The notes below the pieces were generated by a model, which saw nothing but the letters and a program-made list of their open reading frames with translations, searched no databases and was not told the origin of the DNA. 64,000 nt of DNA, from the NCBI RefSeq assembly GCF_014297575.1, contig NZ_CP060412.1, positions 4,464,001-4,528,000 on the forward strand, written 5' to 3'. The stretch comes from Dyella telluris. GTDB taxonomy: Bacteria; Pseudomonadota; Gammaproteobacteria; Xanthomonadales; Rhodanobacteraceae. A program made the position numbers and the translations under genes. Below are positions 1-8,201 of the stretch, in pieces (the stretch's first letter is position 1; the number at the start of each line of letters is the position of its first letter).

Positions 1-1
1 G

Positions 2-1483
2 TTGCCGTTGAAACCGGGTGTCCGGCTGGCCGTGGTGGGCCCCAACGCCGATGCACTGTCGGTGCTGGAGGCGAACTATCACGGCACCGCTCGCCATCCC
101 GTCACGCCGCTCGAGGGGCTTCGGCAGCAGCTGGGATCGCAGCGGGTGGGTTATGCGCAGGGCGCGGCGCTCGCCGAAGGCGTGCCGGTACCTGTCCCGG
201 TGACGGCACTGCGGGTCGGGGATGGCAGCGACACGCCAGGGCTGAAGGGCGAGTACTTCCGCAGCACGGACTTGTCCGGTAGCCCGGTGGCAACGCGTAT
301 CGACAGCAAGATCGACATGGATACGGATCATGCCCCGCCTGTGCATGCGCTGGGCGCGGGCGGCTACTCGGTGCGCTGGACAGGACAGCTGCTGCCGCCG
401 GGTCCGGGCAATTACACCCTGGTTGTGCGGCAGGATCGCTGCTTCGACTGCAAGGGGCACGACCCGGTGCGGCTCTATGTGGATGGCCGGCTGCTCATCA
501 CGAGCACCGGCGACAACGAAGCATCTGCCGCAAACATCGCCATCGCGGATGCGCGCCCACGAGATATCCGGGTGGAGTGGCAGCACTCCGGCGAGGATCA
601 AGGCATTCATCTGCAATGGATTGCGCCGGCCGATGCGCAGCTCGCAGAGGCGCGGCGCGTGGCGGATCAGGCTGACGTGGTCGTGGCCTTCGTGGGTTTG
701 TCGCCGGATGTGGAGGGCGAGGAACTCAAGGTGGATGTGCCGGGCTTCCTGGGCGGCGACCGCACGGATATCGGCCTGCCGGCGACGCAGCGGCGGCTGC
801 TTGAATCCGTGGCCGCCAGTGGAAAGCCGCTGGTGGTGGTGCTCATGAGTGGCAGTGCCGTTGCCCTGAACTGGGCCAACGAGCATGCGGACGCGATACT
901 CGCGGCGTGGTATCCGGGCGAGCAGGGCGGCGTGGCCATCGCGCAGACGCTCGCCGGTGTACTGAATCCTTCGGGCCGGCTGCCGGTGACGTTCTACCGT
1001 GATGCACGCGATCTGCCGCCCTTCATCGACTATGGCATGAAGGGGCGTACCTATCGTTACTTCCGTGGCGAACCCCTGTACGCATTTGGCGATGGGCTGA
1101 GCTACACCCGCTTCGCCTATGGCGCGCCCAGCGTGTCGTCGGCGCAGCTGAAGGCTGGCGATCCGCTGGATGCAACGGTGAGTGTGCGCAACTCCGGTGC
1201 GCGGGCGGGCGATGAAGTGGTGCAGGTCTACCTGGCCTATCCCGATGCCGCCAATGCGCCGCAGCGTGCGCTGGTGGGATTCCAGCGTGTGTCGCTGGCG
1301 CCTGGCGAGCAGCGCGATGTGACCTTCCGCCTTGATGCGCGTGCCCTGAGCCTGGTGGATGCCGACGGTGTGCGTGCGGTGAGGGAAGGGCGCTACCAGT
1401 TGTTTGCGGGAGGCCACCAGCCTTCGCCAGGGCAGGTGCCGGCAACCTTCACCATCAGCGGTCACGCCGACGTGGCGCGCTAG
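2..1483 (+). CDS. Glycoside hydrolase family 3, C-terminal part (5' end outside window)
   Basis: The open frame is already running at the window edge, so the first TTG is not a true start and the GH3 N-terminal barrel with the nucleophile Asp lies upstream. What remains begins inside the GH3 C-terminal alpha/beta domain (RLAVVGPNAD), is interrupted by a PA14-like carbohydrate-binding insert (about residues 75-205), then resumes (VVVAFVGLSPDVEGEEL, GGDRTDIGLP, DAILAAWYPGEQGG) and ends in a fibronectin-III-like domain (about 385-485). The VEGEE region is where GH3 enzymes carry the acid/base Glu. This PA14-containing layout occurs in bacterial beta-glucosidases and beta-xylosidases. The neighbouring fucosidases and hexosaminidase suggest removal of a terminal beta-linked sugar (xylose or glucose) from a decorated glycan; that substrate is inference. 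It is convergent with the next gene. Confidence 0.9.
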   Translation: MPLKPGVRLAVVGPNADALSVLEANYHGTARHPVTPLEGLRQQLGSQRVGYAQGAALAEGVPVPVPVTALRVGDGSDTPGLKGEYFRSTDLSGSPVATRIDSKIDMDTDHAPPVHALGAGGYSVRWTGQLLPPGPGNYTLVVRQDRCFDCKGHDPVRLYVDGRLLITSTGDNEASAANIAIADARPRDIRVEWQHSGEDQGIHLQWIAPADAQLAEARRVADQADVVVAFVGLSPDVEGEELKVDVPGFLGGDRTDIGLPATQRRLLESVAASGKPLVVVLMSGSAVALNWANEHADAILAAWYPGEQGGVAIAQTLAGVLNPSGRLPVTFYRDARDLPPFIDYGMKGRTYRYFRGEPLYAFGDGLSYTRFAYGAPSVSSAQLKAGDPLDATVSVRNSGARAGDEVVQVYLAYPDAANAPQRALVGFQRVSLAPGEQRDVTFRLDARALSLVDADGVRAVREGRYQLFAGGHQPSPGQVPATFTISGHADVAR

Positions 1484-1560
1484 GCGCGCCCGTGCGGGTC
1501 CTGCACATGCGTCGGCGTCTTCGCGAGGGGCATGTCACCTCGCCGCCAGTCAGTCATCCG

Positions 1561-1592
1561 GTAGCTGGCGCGCGAACTGCATCGCGCGCCAG
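1561..1592. terminator. GTAG-headed perfect hairpin between convergent genes
   Basis: GTAG (1561-1564) is followed directly by an 11-bp perfect stem, CTGGCGCGCGA at 1565-1575 and TCGCGCGCCAG at 1582-1592, with a 6-nt loop. It sits between the convergent GH3 and fucosidase stop codons, so it could end both transcripts. No U-tract follows. The GTAG head recalls the SMAG-type REP elements described in Stenotrophomonas. Confidence 0.6.
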
Positions 1593-1599
1593 TCATCGC

Positions 1600-2967
1600 T
1601 CAAGGCGAGGGCAATGGCGTCGCGTTGAATACCTGGAATTCGCGGATGGATGCCGCGCCCACGCTGGAGAGTATGTTCAGGCGCACGCGCTGTGCGGTGA
1701 CCTTCGGGAACACGTCAATCTTCATGTGACCGATGGCTTCGGCGTTGGCAACGGCGTGCCATGCCTTGCCGTCGTAGACTTCGATGGCGTACTTGCGCAC
1801 GTGCTGTCCGTCGTCCAGCCACTCCATGGCAAGCGTGCGGTCGAAGGTCACCGGGTGGCCGAAATCCACTTCGAGCGTGGCGTGCCGCGAATCGGCGGGC
1901 GCGGTCCAGAAGGTGTCCTTGTTGCCGTCCAGCGCCGCCTCGGTGTTGTCGTCCTTGATCACGTGGTGGCGGGCAAGGTTGCTGGCGTCGCCGTAGCGGT
2001 CCCGCAGCGCCTTGCCGAATGCCTCGAGGCGGGCCACGTCCGCTTCGGGGAGCTGGCCGTGGCGATCCGGTGCAATGCCCAGCATCAGCTGTCCGCCGCG
2101 CCCCACGCTGTTTTCCCAGGTGTCCACCAGCTTTGCGACGCTTTTCAGCGTGGCTTCGTCGCTGGGGTGCCAGAACCAGTGCAGGTCGTGCAGCGGCGTA
2201 TCGACTTCCACCGGGCGCCAGCGCGCATAGCCGTGGCGGTCGATGACATTCCAGTTCTCGCCATGGATGTAACCATCCTCCTGTCCCACCCAGCGGATGT
2301 CGCCGTATTCGAACAGGGCCATGTCGGCAAACACCATGGCATTGGATTGATACGTGCGCAGCGTTTCGATGTAGCGGGGAAAGTCGTAGACATGCCCGGC
2401 GCTGCCGGCGCCATCCAGCCACCATTCCACCAGTGGGCCGTAGTGCTGCACCAGCTCTTCCATCTGGGCCTGGTAGTAGGCGTCGTAGTCCTTGGGCTGC
2501 TTGTAGTGGGGTTCGTGGCGATCCCATGGCGAAAGATAGATGCCGAACTCCAGGCCCGTCGCGCGCGCCGCGTCGGACGCCAGGCGCACCACATCGCCCT
2601 TGCCATCCATCCAGGGGCTGCTCTTTACCGAGTAGTTGCTCTGGGCCGTGGGGTACAGCGCAAAGCCGTCGTGGTGCTTGGCCACCATCACCATGTAGCG
2701 CGCGCCGGCTGCGCGACTGGCGCGCGCCCATTGCGCTGCATCCACGTGATCGGGGTTGAACACCTTGGGGTCGGCCGTGCCGTCACCCCATTCGCGGTCG
2801 AGGAAGGTGTTCGTGCCGAAATGGACGATGACGCCGAACTCGAGGTCCTGCCAGTGAATCTGCTGGGGCGATGGCTTGATCTCCGGCCCGCTTTGCGCTG
2901 TCGCGGTGGCTGGCAGGAGGGCGCAGGCCAATGCGGCGCCAAGGATGGATCGGGCAAGTCGCTTCAT
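1600..2967 (-). CDS. Alpha-L-fucosidase, GH29 subfamily B type, with C-terminal discoidin-like domain
   Basis: A 455-residue exported enzyme predicted to hydrolyse alpha-1,3/1,4-linked L-fucose. The ATG at 2967 (MKRLARS) was chosen because it opens a clean signal peptide ending near TATAQ; an in-frame upstream start would add 30 unlikely residues. The catalytic barrel shows HFGTNTFLDREWGDG, the pattern of the GH29-B group that includes plant FUC1-like and Bacteroides enzymes, then AKHHDGFALYPT and WWLDGAGSAG; Asp185 in WLDG is the probable nucleophile. Residues about 330-455 form an F5/8 type C (CBM32-like) domain (AALDGNKDTFWTA). The gene is divergent from the Asp-box hydrolase across 77 bp. 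Subfamily assignment rests on motifs seen by eye; linkage preference is inferred. Confidence 0.9.
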   Translation of the reverse strand: MKRLARSILGAALACALLPATATAQSGPEIKPSPQQIHWQDLEFGVIVHFGTNTFLDREWGDGTADPKVFNPDHVDAAQWARASRAAGARYMVMVAKHHDGFALYPTAQSNYSVKSSPWMDGKGDVVRLASDAARATGLEFGIYLSPWDRHEPHYKQPKDYDAYYQAQMEELVQHYGPLVEWWLDGAGSAGHVYDFPRYIETLRTYQSNAMVFADMALFEYGDIRWVGQEDGYIHGENWNVIDRHGYARWRPVEVDTPLHDLHWFWHPSDEATLKSVAKLVDTWENSVGRGGQLMLGIAPDRHGQLPEADVARLEAFGKALRDRYGDASNLARHHVIKDDNTEAALDGNKDTFWTAPADSRHATLEVDFGHPVTFDRTLAMEWLDDGQHVRKYAIEVYDGKAWHAVANAEAIGHMKIDVFPKVTAQRVRLNILSSVGAASIREFQVFNATPLPSP

Positions 2968-3044
2968 GCTCAACCTTTGTCTTGATGATTTGGACGTAAA
3001 GCCGTCCATCTGAGAAAACGCATTAGAGGGCAGGAATCGACAAC
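2968..3044. promoter_or_regulatory. Divergent promoter region with a GGACG/CGTCC inverted repeat
   Basis: These 77 bp separate the start codons of the fucosidase (minus) and the Asp-box hydrolase (plus), so both promoters must lie here or inside the neighbouring genes. A short inverted repeat, GGACG (2992-2996), 6-nt spacer, CGTCC (3003-3007), lies near the middle and could be an operator. No convincing -35/-10 pair was identified. Confidence 0.35.
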
Positions 3045-4181
3045 GTGTCAATGACATCAGGTCTGCTAAAAGCAGTGAAATCGCCGGGATTTCGCTACGG
3101 CCTCGCTTTGCTGTTCGCCATGCCCATTCATGCCGGGAACGCTCGTGTTGCGGAAGTGGCCGTGGAGTTCATTGATCAGGACCCGCCCACGGCTCAGTGT
3201 CATGCGGGAACCATCGTTGAAACCCCGCATGGCCTTGTTGCCGCCTGGTTTGGCGGCAAGCAGGAGCGCGATCCGAGTGTCGGCATCTGGGTCTCCAGGC
3301 ATCCAGCCGGTGAGTGGACCAAGCCGCGTGAAGTGGCCAATGGCGTGCAGGGCGACGGTTCGCGCCTGCCCACCTGGAACCCGGTGCTGTTTCGTTCGGC
3401 CAGTGGCCGATTGATGCTGTTCTACAAGGTCGGCCCGGACCCGCAGCACTGGTGGGGCATGTTGATGACCTCCGTCGACGACGGCGTGAGCTGGTCCGCA
3501 CCACGGCGGCTTCCGGCAGGCGTGCTGGGGCCCATCAAGAACAAGCCCATCCAGCTTCCCGGTGGTGAGCTGCTCAGCCCGTCGAGCACGGAGTCGGGTG
3601 GCTGGCACGTGCATGTCGAACGTTCCGCAGACGACGGCCGGACATGGGTGGCAGGCGACGACATGGCATCGGACGGCATTGATGCCATCCAGCCGAGCCT
3701 GCTTCCCATGAAGGACGGGACCATCGAGGCTATGGGCCGCACGCGGCAGGGCAAGCTGTTCTGGACGCAATCCGCCGATGAGGGGCGTCACTGGTCGCCA
3801 CTGCAGCTGCTGGATACCGATAACCCAAATGCCGGCATCGATGCCGTGGCTCTGAAGGACGGCCGGTACCTGCTGGTCTACAACCCCACCCAGCCCGGGC
3901 CGCAATGGTTCGATGGGCGCGGCACGCTGGCTGTGGCACTCAGCGGGGACGGCCGGCACTGGAGCCGAGTGCTGACGCTGGAGGACACGCCCGGGCAGGA
4001 ATACTCATATCCCGCCGTTATCCAGTCTGCCGATGGACGGGTCCACGTGCTGTACACGTGGCAGCGCACGCGCATGCGCCACGTGGTGATCGATCCGGCC
4101 CGCCTGAGTAAGGGAAAGGAAGGGAACATGCCGGACAGTGCCGCCCCCGGACGGGCCGGAGCAAAGGGTGGGAAACCCTGA
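3045..4181 (+). CDS. Secreted sialidase-fold (Asp-box) glycosidase, COG4692-like
   Basis: A 378-residue protein with an N-terminal export signal (hydrophobic stretch near LALLFAMPIHA) and a predicted six-bladed beta-propeller. Three perfect Asp-box motifs (SxDxGxxW) are visible: SVDDGVSW at residue 143, SADDGRTW at 194 and SADEGRHW at 243, plus a degenerate SGDGRHW later. The N-terminus (HAGTIVETPHGLVAAWFGG) resembles the group annotated as predicted neuraminidase. GTG at 3045 has AGGA 9 nt upstream; ATG at 3051 is an alternative. If the locus targets plant-type glycans, which lack sialic acid, this enzyme probably cleaves another sugar. The fold is well supported; sialidase activity is not. 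Confidence 0.8.
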   Translation: MSMTSGLLKAVKSPGFRYGLALLFAMPIHAGNARVAEVAVEFIDQDPPTAQCHAGTIVETPHGLVAAWFGGKQERDPSVGIWVSRHPAGEWTKPREVANGVQGDGSRLPTWNPVLFRSASGRLMLFYKVGPDPQHWWGMLMTSVDDGVSWSAPRRLPAGVLGPIKNKPIQLPGGELLSPSSTESGGWHVHVERSADDGRTWVAGDDMASDGIDAIQPSLLPMKDGTIEAMGRTRQGKLFWTQSADEGRHWSPLQLLDTDNPNAGIDAVALKDGRYLLVYNPTQPGPQWFDGRGTLAVALSGDGRHWSRVLTLEDTPGQEYSYPAVIQSADGRVHVLYTWQRTRMRHVVIDPARLSKGKEGNMPDSAAPGRAGAKGGKP

Positions 4182-4351
4182 TGGCTGTGGCGCGTGCCTT
4201 CGGAGGCCTCCGTGACGGGCATCTGGGCGGGGTGGCGAAAAGGAAATTTCAAGCCCGTTGCATGGCTAAAAAATAAATAGCGATCAATAACTTAAGTAAA
4301 AGTACGGGGACTTTTCCGCGGCATCCCCGGCACTTTCTGCTGTGCTGCGAC

Positions 4352-4379
4352 TTGCATCGATTTAAATTCGGCCTATAAA
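4352..4379 (+). promoter_or_regulatory. Sigma-70-like promoter for the TonB-dependent receptor
   Basis: TTGCAT (4352-4357) and TATAAA (4374-4379) are separated by 16 bp and lie in an AT-rich patch of otherwise GC-rich sequence. This is the best sigma-70 match seen in the intergenic regions. Transcription would start near 4386. Confidence 0.55.
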
Positions 4380-4392
4380 GCACTAACGTCAC

Positions 4393-4413
4393 ATATGAAC
4401 TACTCGTTCGTAT
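4393..4413. promoter_or_regulatory. Operator-like inverted repeat at the predicted transcription start
   Basis: ATATGAAC (4393-4400), 5-nt spacer, GTTCGTAT (4406-4413): 7 of 8 positions are complementary. It begins about 14 bp after the -10 box, where a bound repressor would block transcription. Substrate-responsive repressors often control such loci, but no candidate repressor gene is in the glycan part of the window. Confidence 0.45.
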
Positions 4414-4907
4414 ATGAATAAATCGCAACACGCCTGGGAGGGATGGGGATGCGAACCACGCACCTGGAGCAGTCCGGTCACGATGCAGCGGCGCCGCGGC
4501 ATCGTGCGTCGTCCGTTTCGCGCGGGCACGGCCTTCCATGCCCACTTATGGGTTCGTCCCGCCCGCACGGGGCGCATGAAGCCGCATGACCTGGCATCTC
4601 GCTATCGGCCATCCCTCGGGAGTCGGCGACATGAAGCGAGGGTGCATGACGGGTACCAGGCAGCCGCAACGAGAAACCAGTACGGAAGACCAAAGCGGGC
4701 ATCGCTGGCAAGTCGCACGAAGAGAAGTTGCATGGGCCGTTACATGGCCTTTCGGTAAGCAGGGGTGATTGACGCGTTTGCTTCGGCAGGAGGCCGCCAT
4801 TGCGGGCCGGGGCAGCGCGGGAACACAGCAGAACAACGTGAATCGCGTCGGCGATGACAGCGTCCAAGAGCAATCACAACATTATGGTTTTACGGGGAGA
4901 GACAACC

Positions 4908-7900
4908 ATGAACAACATTCGTTTGCGCCGCAGCGTGCTCGCCAGCTCGCTGGCCATGGCACTTTTCGCACCACTCGCTTTCGCTCAATCGACGCAGGCG
5001 GGCAACGCTCAGTCGTCCACGCAGCAGCCGGCGTCCGATACCTCGTCGTCGGCCAAGACGGACAAGGCGATCGAGCTCAAGGGCGTGACGGTTACCGGCT
5101 CGATGATCCCGCGCGCCGAGGTGGAAGGCGCCGCGCCGGTGGTGACCATTACCGCCGAGCAGATCAAGCAGCAGGGTTACACCACGCTGTGGGAATTCCT
5201 CGATTCGTTGCCGCAGGTGGGCCAGCAGACGTCTGATCCGGCCTCGTGGGGCTCCAGCTCCGTGAATGCGCGTTCGGTCAACCTGCGTGGCGTGGGCCCG
5301 GGCTTCAGCCTGCTGATGATCGACGGCCATCGCGTGGTGGATTACCCGCAGCCGCTGAACAAGCAGAGCAACTTCCAGAACTACAACAACCTTCCGCTCG
5401 GCATGATCGACCATGTCGAAGTGCTGGCCACCGGCGCCTCGTCCATTTATGGCTCCGATGCGGTGGCGGGCGTGATCAACGTGATCCTGAAGAAGAACTA
5501 TCAGGGTGACGAGCTGCAGGTCACCGGTGGCACCGCCACGCGCGGCGGCCGCAACTACGGCGACATCAATTTCTTCGGCGGCCATTCCGGCGAGAACTGG
5601 CACGTCCTGTACAACCTCGAACAGTCCAATCGCAGTGCGCTGTGGGGCTCGGATCGTCCGTATCAGGATTCGGTCTCCGATGCCGGCTACGGTGCCTGGG
5701 GTCCGGCGTCGCGCATGTTTGGCTATCAGTACGATGCAGCGGGCGCCATCGCGCTCTCGGCCACGGACGCCAACGGCAAGTACATCACGCCGCCCACCGG
5801 CACCTGCTCGAAGTTCACCAATTCGCAGCTGAGCCAGTCGCATTCGGTCACCACCAACGGCACGCAGATCACCGGCGTGACCAACAATGGCTACTACTGT
5901 TCGCAGCCCGCCCTGTTCCAGAACTGGGTGCTGATGCCGGGCAGCCGCAGCCAGAACGGATACGTCGCGGGCGAATACGACTTCAGCAACGGCATGGCGG
6001 TTTATGGTTCGGCCGCGCTGTATGACACCACGGGTATCTCCAATACCCAGCTCCCCGTGGAAGTCACCGGCCAGTTCTATGACCAGGGCACGGGGCAGGT
6101 GATCAACCAGGGCATCCGCCAGCTCACCGCGAAGGAAATCGGCACGTCCGCCAACACCTATGACCGCGAGCAGAACTGGAACCTGCAGCTCGGCCTGAAG
6201 GGCACCGTCTTCGATGGTCGCTTCAACTGGGATCTGAACCTCAGCAGCCAGAAGTACACCGTGCGCGAGGACTTCACCGGCATCAACGTCACGGCGATGA
6301 ACAACTTCTTCCTCGGCAAGCAGCAGGGGACGACCGCCGATGGCCTGCCGATCTACAACATGAACTGGCAGCAGTGGTGGAATCCCATCAACCCGCAGCA
6401 GTACAGCCAGTTCGCGGTGGGCGGCGAGAACACCTCGTCGTCGTGGCTGGATCAGGCGCAGTTCCGCATCAACGGTGACCTGTTCAAGATGCCGTGGGCG
6501 GACGAGTCGGTGGGTTGGGCAGCGGTGCTTGAAGCCGCCCACAACGGCTTCGACCTGTCGCCCGATCCGCGCGCGCAGGATCCGAGCACCTTCCAGAATC
6601 CGTTCGGTGCCTACCTCACCGGCGGCGGCACCCGTCAGCGCTTCTCGCTGGGCACCGAATTCCGCGTGCCGATCTTCAACCAGCTGACCTGGACCATCTC
6701 CGGTCGCGGCGACAAGTACAACGACGCCAGCAAGGCCGACGTGGCCAAGACCTGGGGCACGGGCCTGGAATACCGTCCGTACGACGGCCTGCTGCTGCGC
6801 GGCAGCTACGGCACCAACTTCAAGGCGCCGGACATGCAGGCGATCTACCTGACCGGCTCCACTTCGCCGGTGGGTGATTACGTCGATCCCCTGCAGTGCA
6901 TCAACGCCATCAAGTCGGGCCAGTCCAACAGCACCTGGTGCAGCCTGGTGCAGCGTCCGACCTCGCAGTACTACCAGCTCAACACCAACGGCAGCCGCCT
7001 GCTGGAGCCGCAGACCGGTCACTCCTGGACCTATGGTTTCGTGTGGCAGATCCCGGGCGTGCAGGGCCTGTCCGTGTCGGCCGACTACTGGCACATGGGC
7101 GTGGACAACGCCATCGAGTACCTGGACAAGGACACCGTGCTGGTCGACGAGGCGGGCTGTCTCACTGGCCTGCAGGCCAACGGCACCTCGGCACTGTCGC
7201 CGTACACCGCGCACGTGCCGGGTTCGGCGTACTGCAGCATGGTGACCCAGATGGTCCAGCGCAATGCGGCTGGCCAGATCGTGTCGGAAGAGTCCGGCCC
7301 GATCAACGAGGCCTCGCTGTACGTCAGCGGTATCGATGCCTCGCTGGACTACAAGTTCCACACCGAGAACTACGGCAACTTCCGCGCCGGCATCAACTAC
7401 ACCGACAACCTCTCGTACAAGCAGCGCGTGCTTGCCTCCGACCCGCTGCAGAACACCCGTTACAACAACGTGGCGAGCCGCATGACGTGGATCGCCGACT
7501 GGACCAAGGGTGACTGGAACGTGTCGATCTCCGGCACGCGCGACGGCAGCATGCGTGCCCCGAACTACGCCGGTTGCGTGGTGCTTCCCAACGGCATCCA
7601 GCCGGGCATGGTCAACGTGCAGAACGGCTCGGAGTCGATCAGCACCGGCGTGTGCCAGGTAACGCAGGATGGCAACGCCGTGACGGTGGATTCGGCCACG
7701 TACCGCGGCAGGACCCCGGTGTGGATCACCTGGAACACCTCGGTCGGCTGGCAGATGAATCCGGACACGACGCTGAAGTTCACCGTGTCCAACATCTTCG
7801 ACAAGGTGGGCACCATCCCGTACTACGCCGGTGGCTTCGAGTTCGTCACCACGGGCCAGACGGCGGACGAGTACATCGGTCGCGAAGTGTTCCTGACCTT

Positions 7901-7919
7901 CGATTACAAGTTCAAGTAA
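4908..7919 (+). CDS. TonB-dependent receptor, oligosaccharide type
   Basis: A 1003-residue outer-membrane transporter that should import an oligosaccharide using TonB energy. ATG 4908 was chosen for its strong ribosome site and because MNNIRLRRSVLASSLAMALF begins a typical signal peptide ending at FAQ. After a Ser/Gln/Thr-rich spacer comes a TonB-box-like stretch (KGVTVTGSMI), then the plug domain (about residues 65-190; EFLDSLPQ, NLRGVG, DHVEVLATGASSIYGSDAVA, GVINVILKK), and a large 22-strand-type barrel ending in an aromatic-rich strand (FLTFDYKFK). Four or more Cys pairs in extracellular-loop regions are notable. Proteins of this group in Xanthomonadales usually sit beside glycosidases for the glycan they import, as here. 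Confidence 0.95.
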   Translation: MNNIRLRRSVLASSLAMALFAPLAFAQSTQAGNAQSSTQQPASDTSSSAKTDKAIELKGVTVTGSMIPRAEVEGAAPVVTITAEQIKQQGYTTLWEFLDSLPQVGQQTSDPASWGSSSVNARSVNLRGVGPGFSLLMIDGHRVVDYPQPLNKQSNFQNYNNLPLGMIDHVEVLATGASSIYGSDAVAGVINVILKKNYQGDELQVTGGTATRGGRNYGDINFFGGHSGENWHVLYNLEQSNRSALWGSDRPYQDSVSDAGYGAWGPASRMFGYQYDAAGAIALSATDANGKYITPPTGTCSKFTNSQLSQSHSVTTNGTQITGVTNNGYYCSQPALFQNWVLMPGSRSQNGYVAGEYDFSNGMAVYGSAALYDTTGISNTQLPVEVTGQFYDQGTGQVINQGIRQLTAKEIGTSANTYDREQNWNLQLGLKGTVFDGRFNWDLNLSSQKYTVREDFTGINVTAMNNFFLGKQQGTTADGLPIYNMNWQQWWNPINPQQYSQFAVGGENTSSSWLDQAQFRINGDLFKMPWADESVGWAAVLEAAHNGFDLSPDPRAQDPSTFQNPFGAYLTGGGTRQRFSLGTEFRVPIFNQLTWTISGRGDKYNDASKADVAKTWGTGLEYRPYDGLLLRGSYGTNFKAPDMQAIYLTGSTSPVGDYVDPLQCINAIKSGQSNSTWCSLVQRPTSQYYQLNTNGSRLLEPQTGHSWTYGFVWQIPGVQGLSVSADYWHMGVDNAIEYLDKDTVLVDEAGCLTGLQANGTSALSPYTAHVPGSAYCSMVTQMVQRNAAGQIVSEESGPINEASLYVSGIDASLDYKFHTENYGNFRAGINYTDNLSYKQRVLASDPLQNTRYNNVASRMTWIADWTKGDWNVSISGTRDGSMRAPNYAGCVVLPNGIQPGMVNVQNGSESISTGVCQVTQDGNAVTVDSATYRGRTPVWITWNTSVGWQMNPDTTLKFTVSNIFDKVGTIPYYAGGFEFVTTGQTADEYIGREVFLTFDYKFK

Positions 7920-7992
7920 GCCGGTTCAAGCAAGCTGATTCAGGTAAGTGAGTTGCAGCAAGACGGCACGAGTCGTGCCGGATCTGGCCAGG

Positions 7993-8020
7993 GCCGCTCA
8001 TGGCAGTTGCCATGAGCGGC
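7993..8020 (+). terminator. Hairpin after the TonB receptor
   Basis: GCCGCTCATGGCA (7993-8005) and TGCCATGAGCGGC (8008-8020) are perfect complements, giving a 12-13 bp stem with a tight loop. It begins about 73 nt after the receptor stop. No U-run follows, so it may protect the transcript 3' end or act with Rho rather than as a classical intrinsic terminator. Confidence 0.55.
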
Positions 8021-8067
8021 GTTGCCTCCCCGAGGCTGCACTGGCCAATGTGTGTAAGGCAGGACTG

Positions 8068-8088
8068 CCCCGGCATGGCCGGGGCTAC
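8068..8088 (-). repeat. REP-like GTAG hairpin
   Basis: Read on the minus strand, GTAG is followed by CCCCGGC, a CAT loop and GCCGGGG, a 7-bp perfect GC stem. GTAG-headed palindromes of this form are the signature of SMAG/REP elements in Stenotrophomonas and relatives, which are mobilised by RAYT-type transposases encoded elsewhere in the genome. It lies between the receptor and the second fucosidase. Confidence 0.5.
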
Positions 8089-8201
8089 CCACATGCGAGC
8101 GACGGGCATGGGTTCAAGAACGATCATCCGCCCGTCGTCCCTGATCTGATCACCCAGCCGCCGGGCATCTGTTGGCCCGGCCGCCCGATCACGGAGTCTT
8201 C

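Larger units (their letters stand above)
4182..4907. other. 726-bp non-coding stretch upstream of the TonB receptor
   Basis: No convincing gene is present; the short frames here lack ribosome sites and family features. The first third is distinctly AT-rich (about 4255-4430) and holds the promoter and operator-like repeat listed separately. From there about 500 nt of transcribed leader would precede the receptor start codon. A good ribosome site, GGGGAGA (4894-4900), sits 7 nt before the ATG at 4908. Confidence 0.5.

Noticed and set aside
1492..2985. 497-codon open frame on the plus strand opposite the GH29-B fucosidase
   Set aside because: It is the high-GC antisense shadow of a clear GH29 gene; its translation has no family features and no ribosome site.
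4414..4758. 114-codon frame in the leader of the TonB receptor
   Set aside because: ATG lacks a ribosome site, composition is Arg-rich like shadow frames, and no family feature is visible.
4890..7361. 823-codon open frame on the minus strand opposite the TonB receptor
   Set aside because: Antisense of a strongly supported receptor; Arg/His/Gly-rich, shadow-type composition without motifs.
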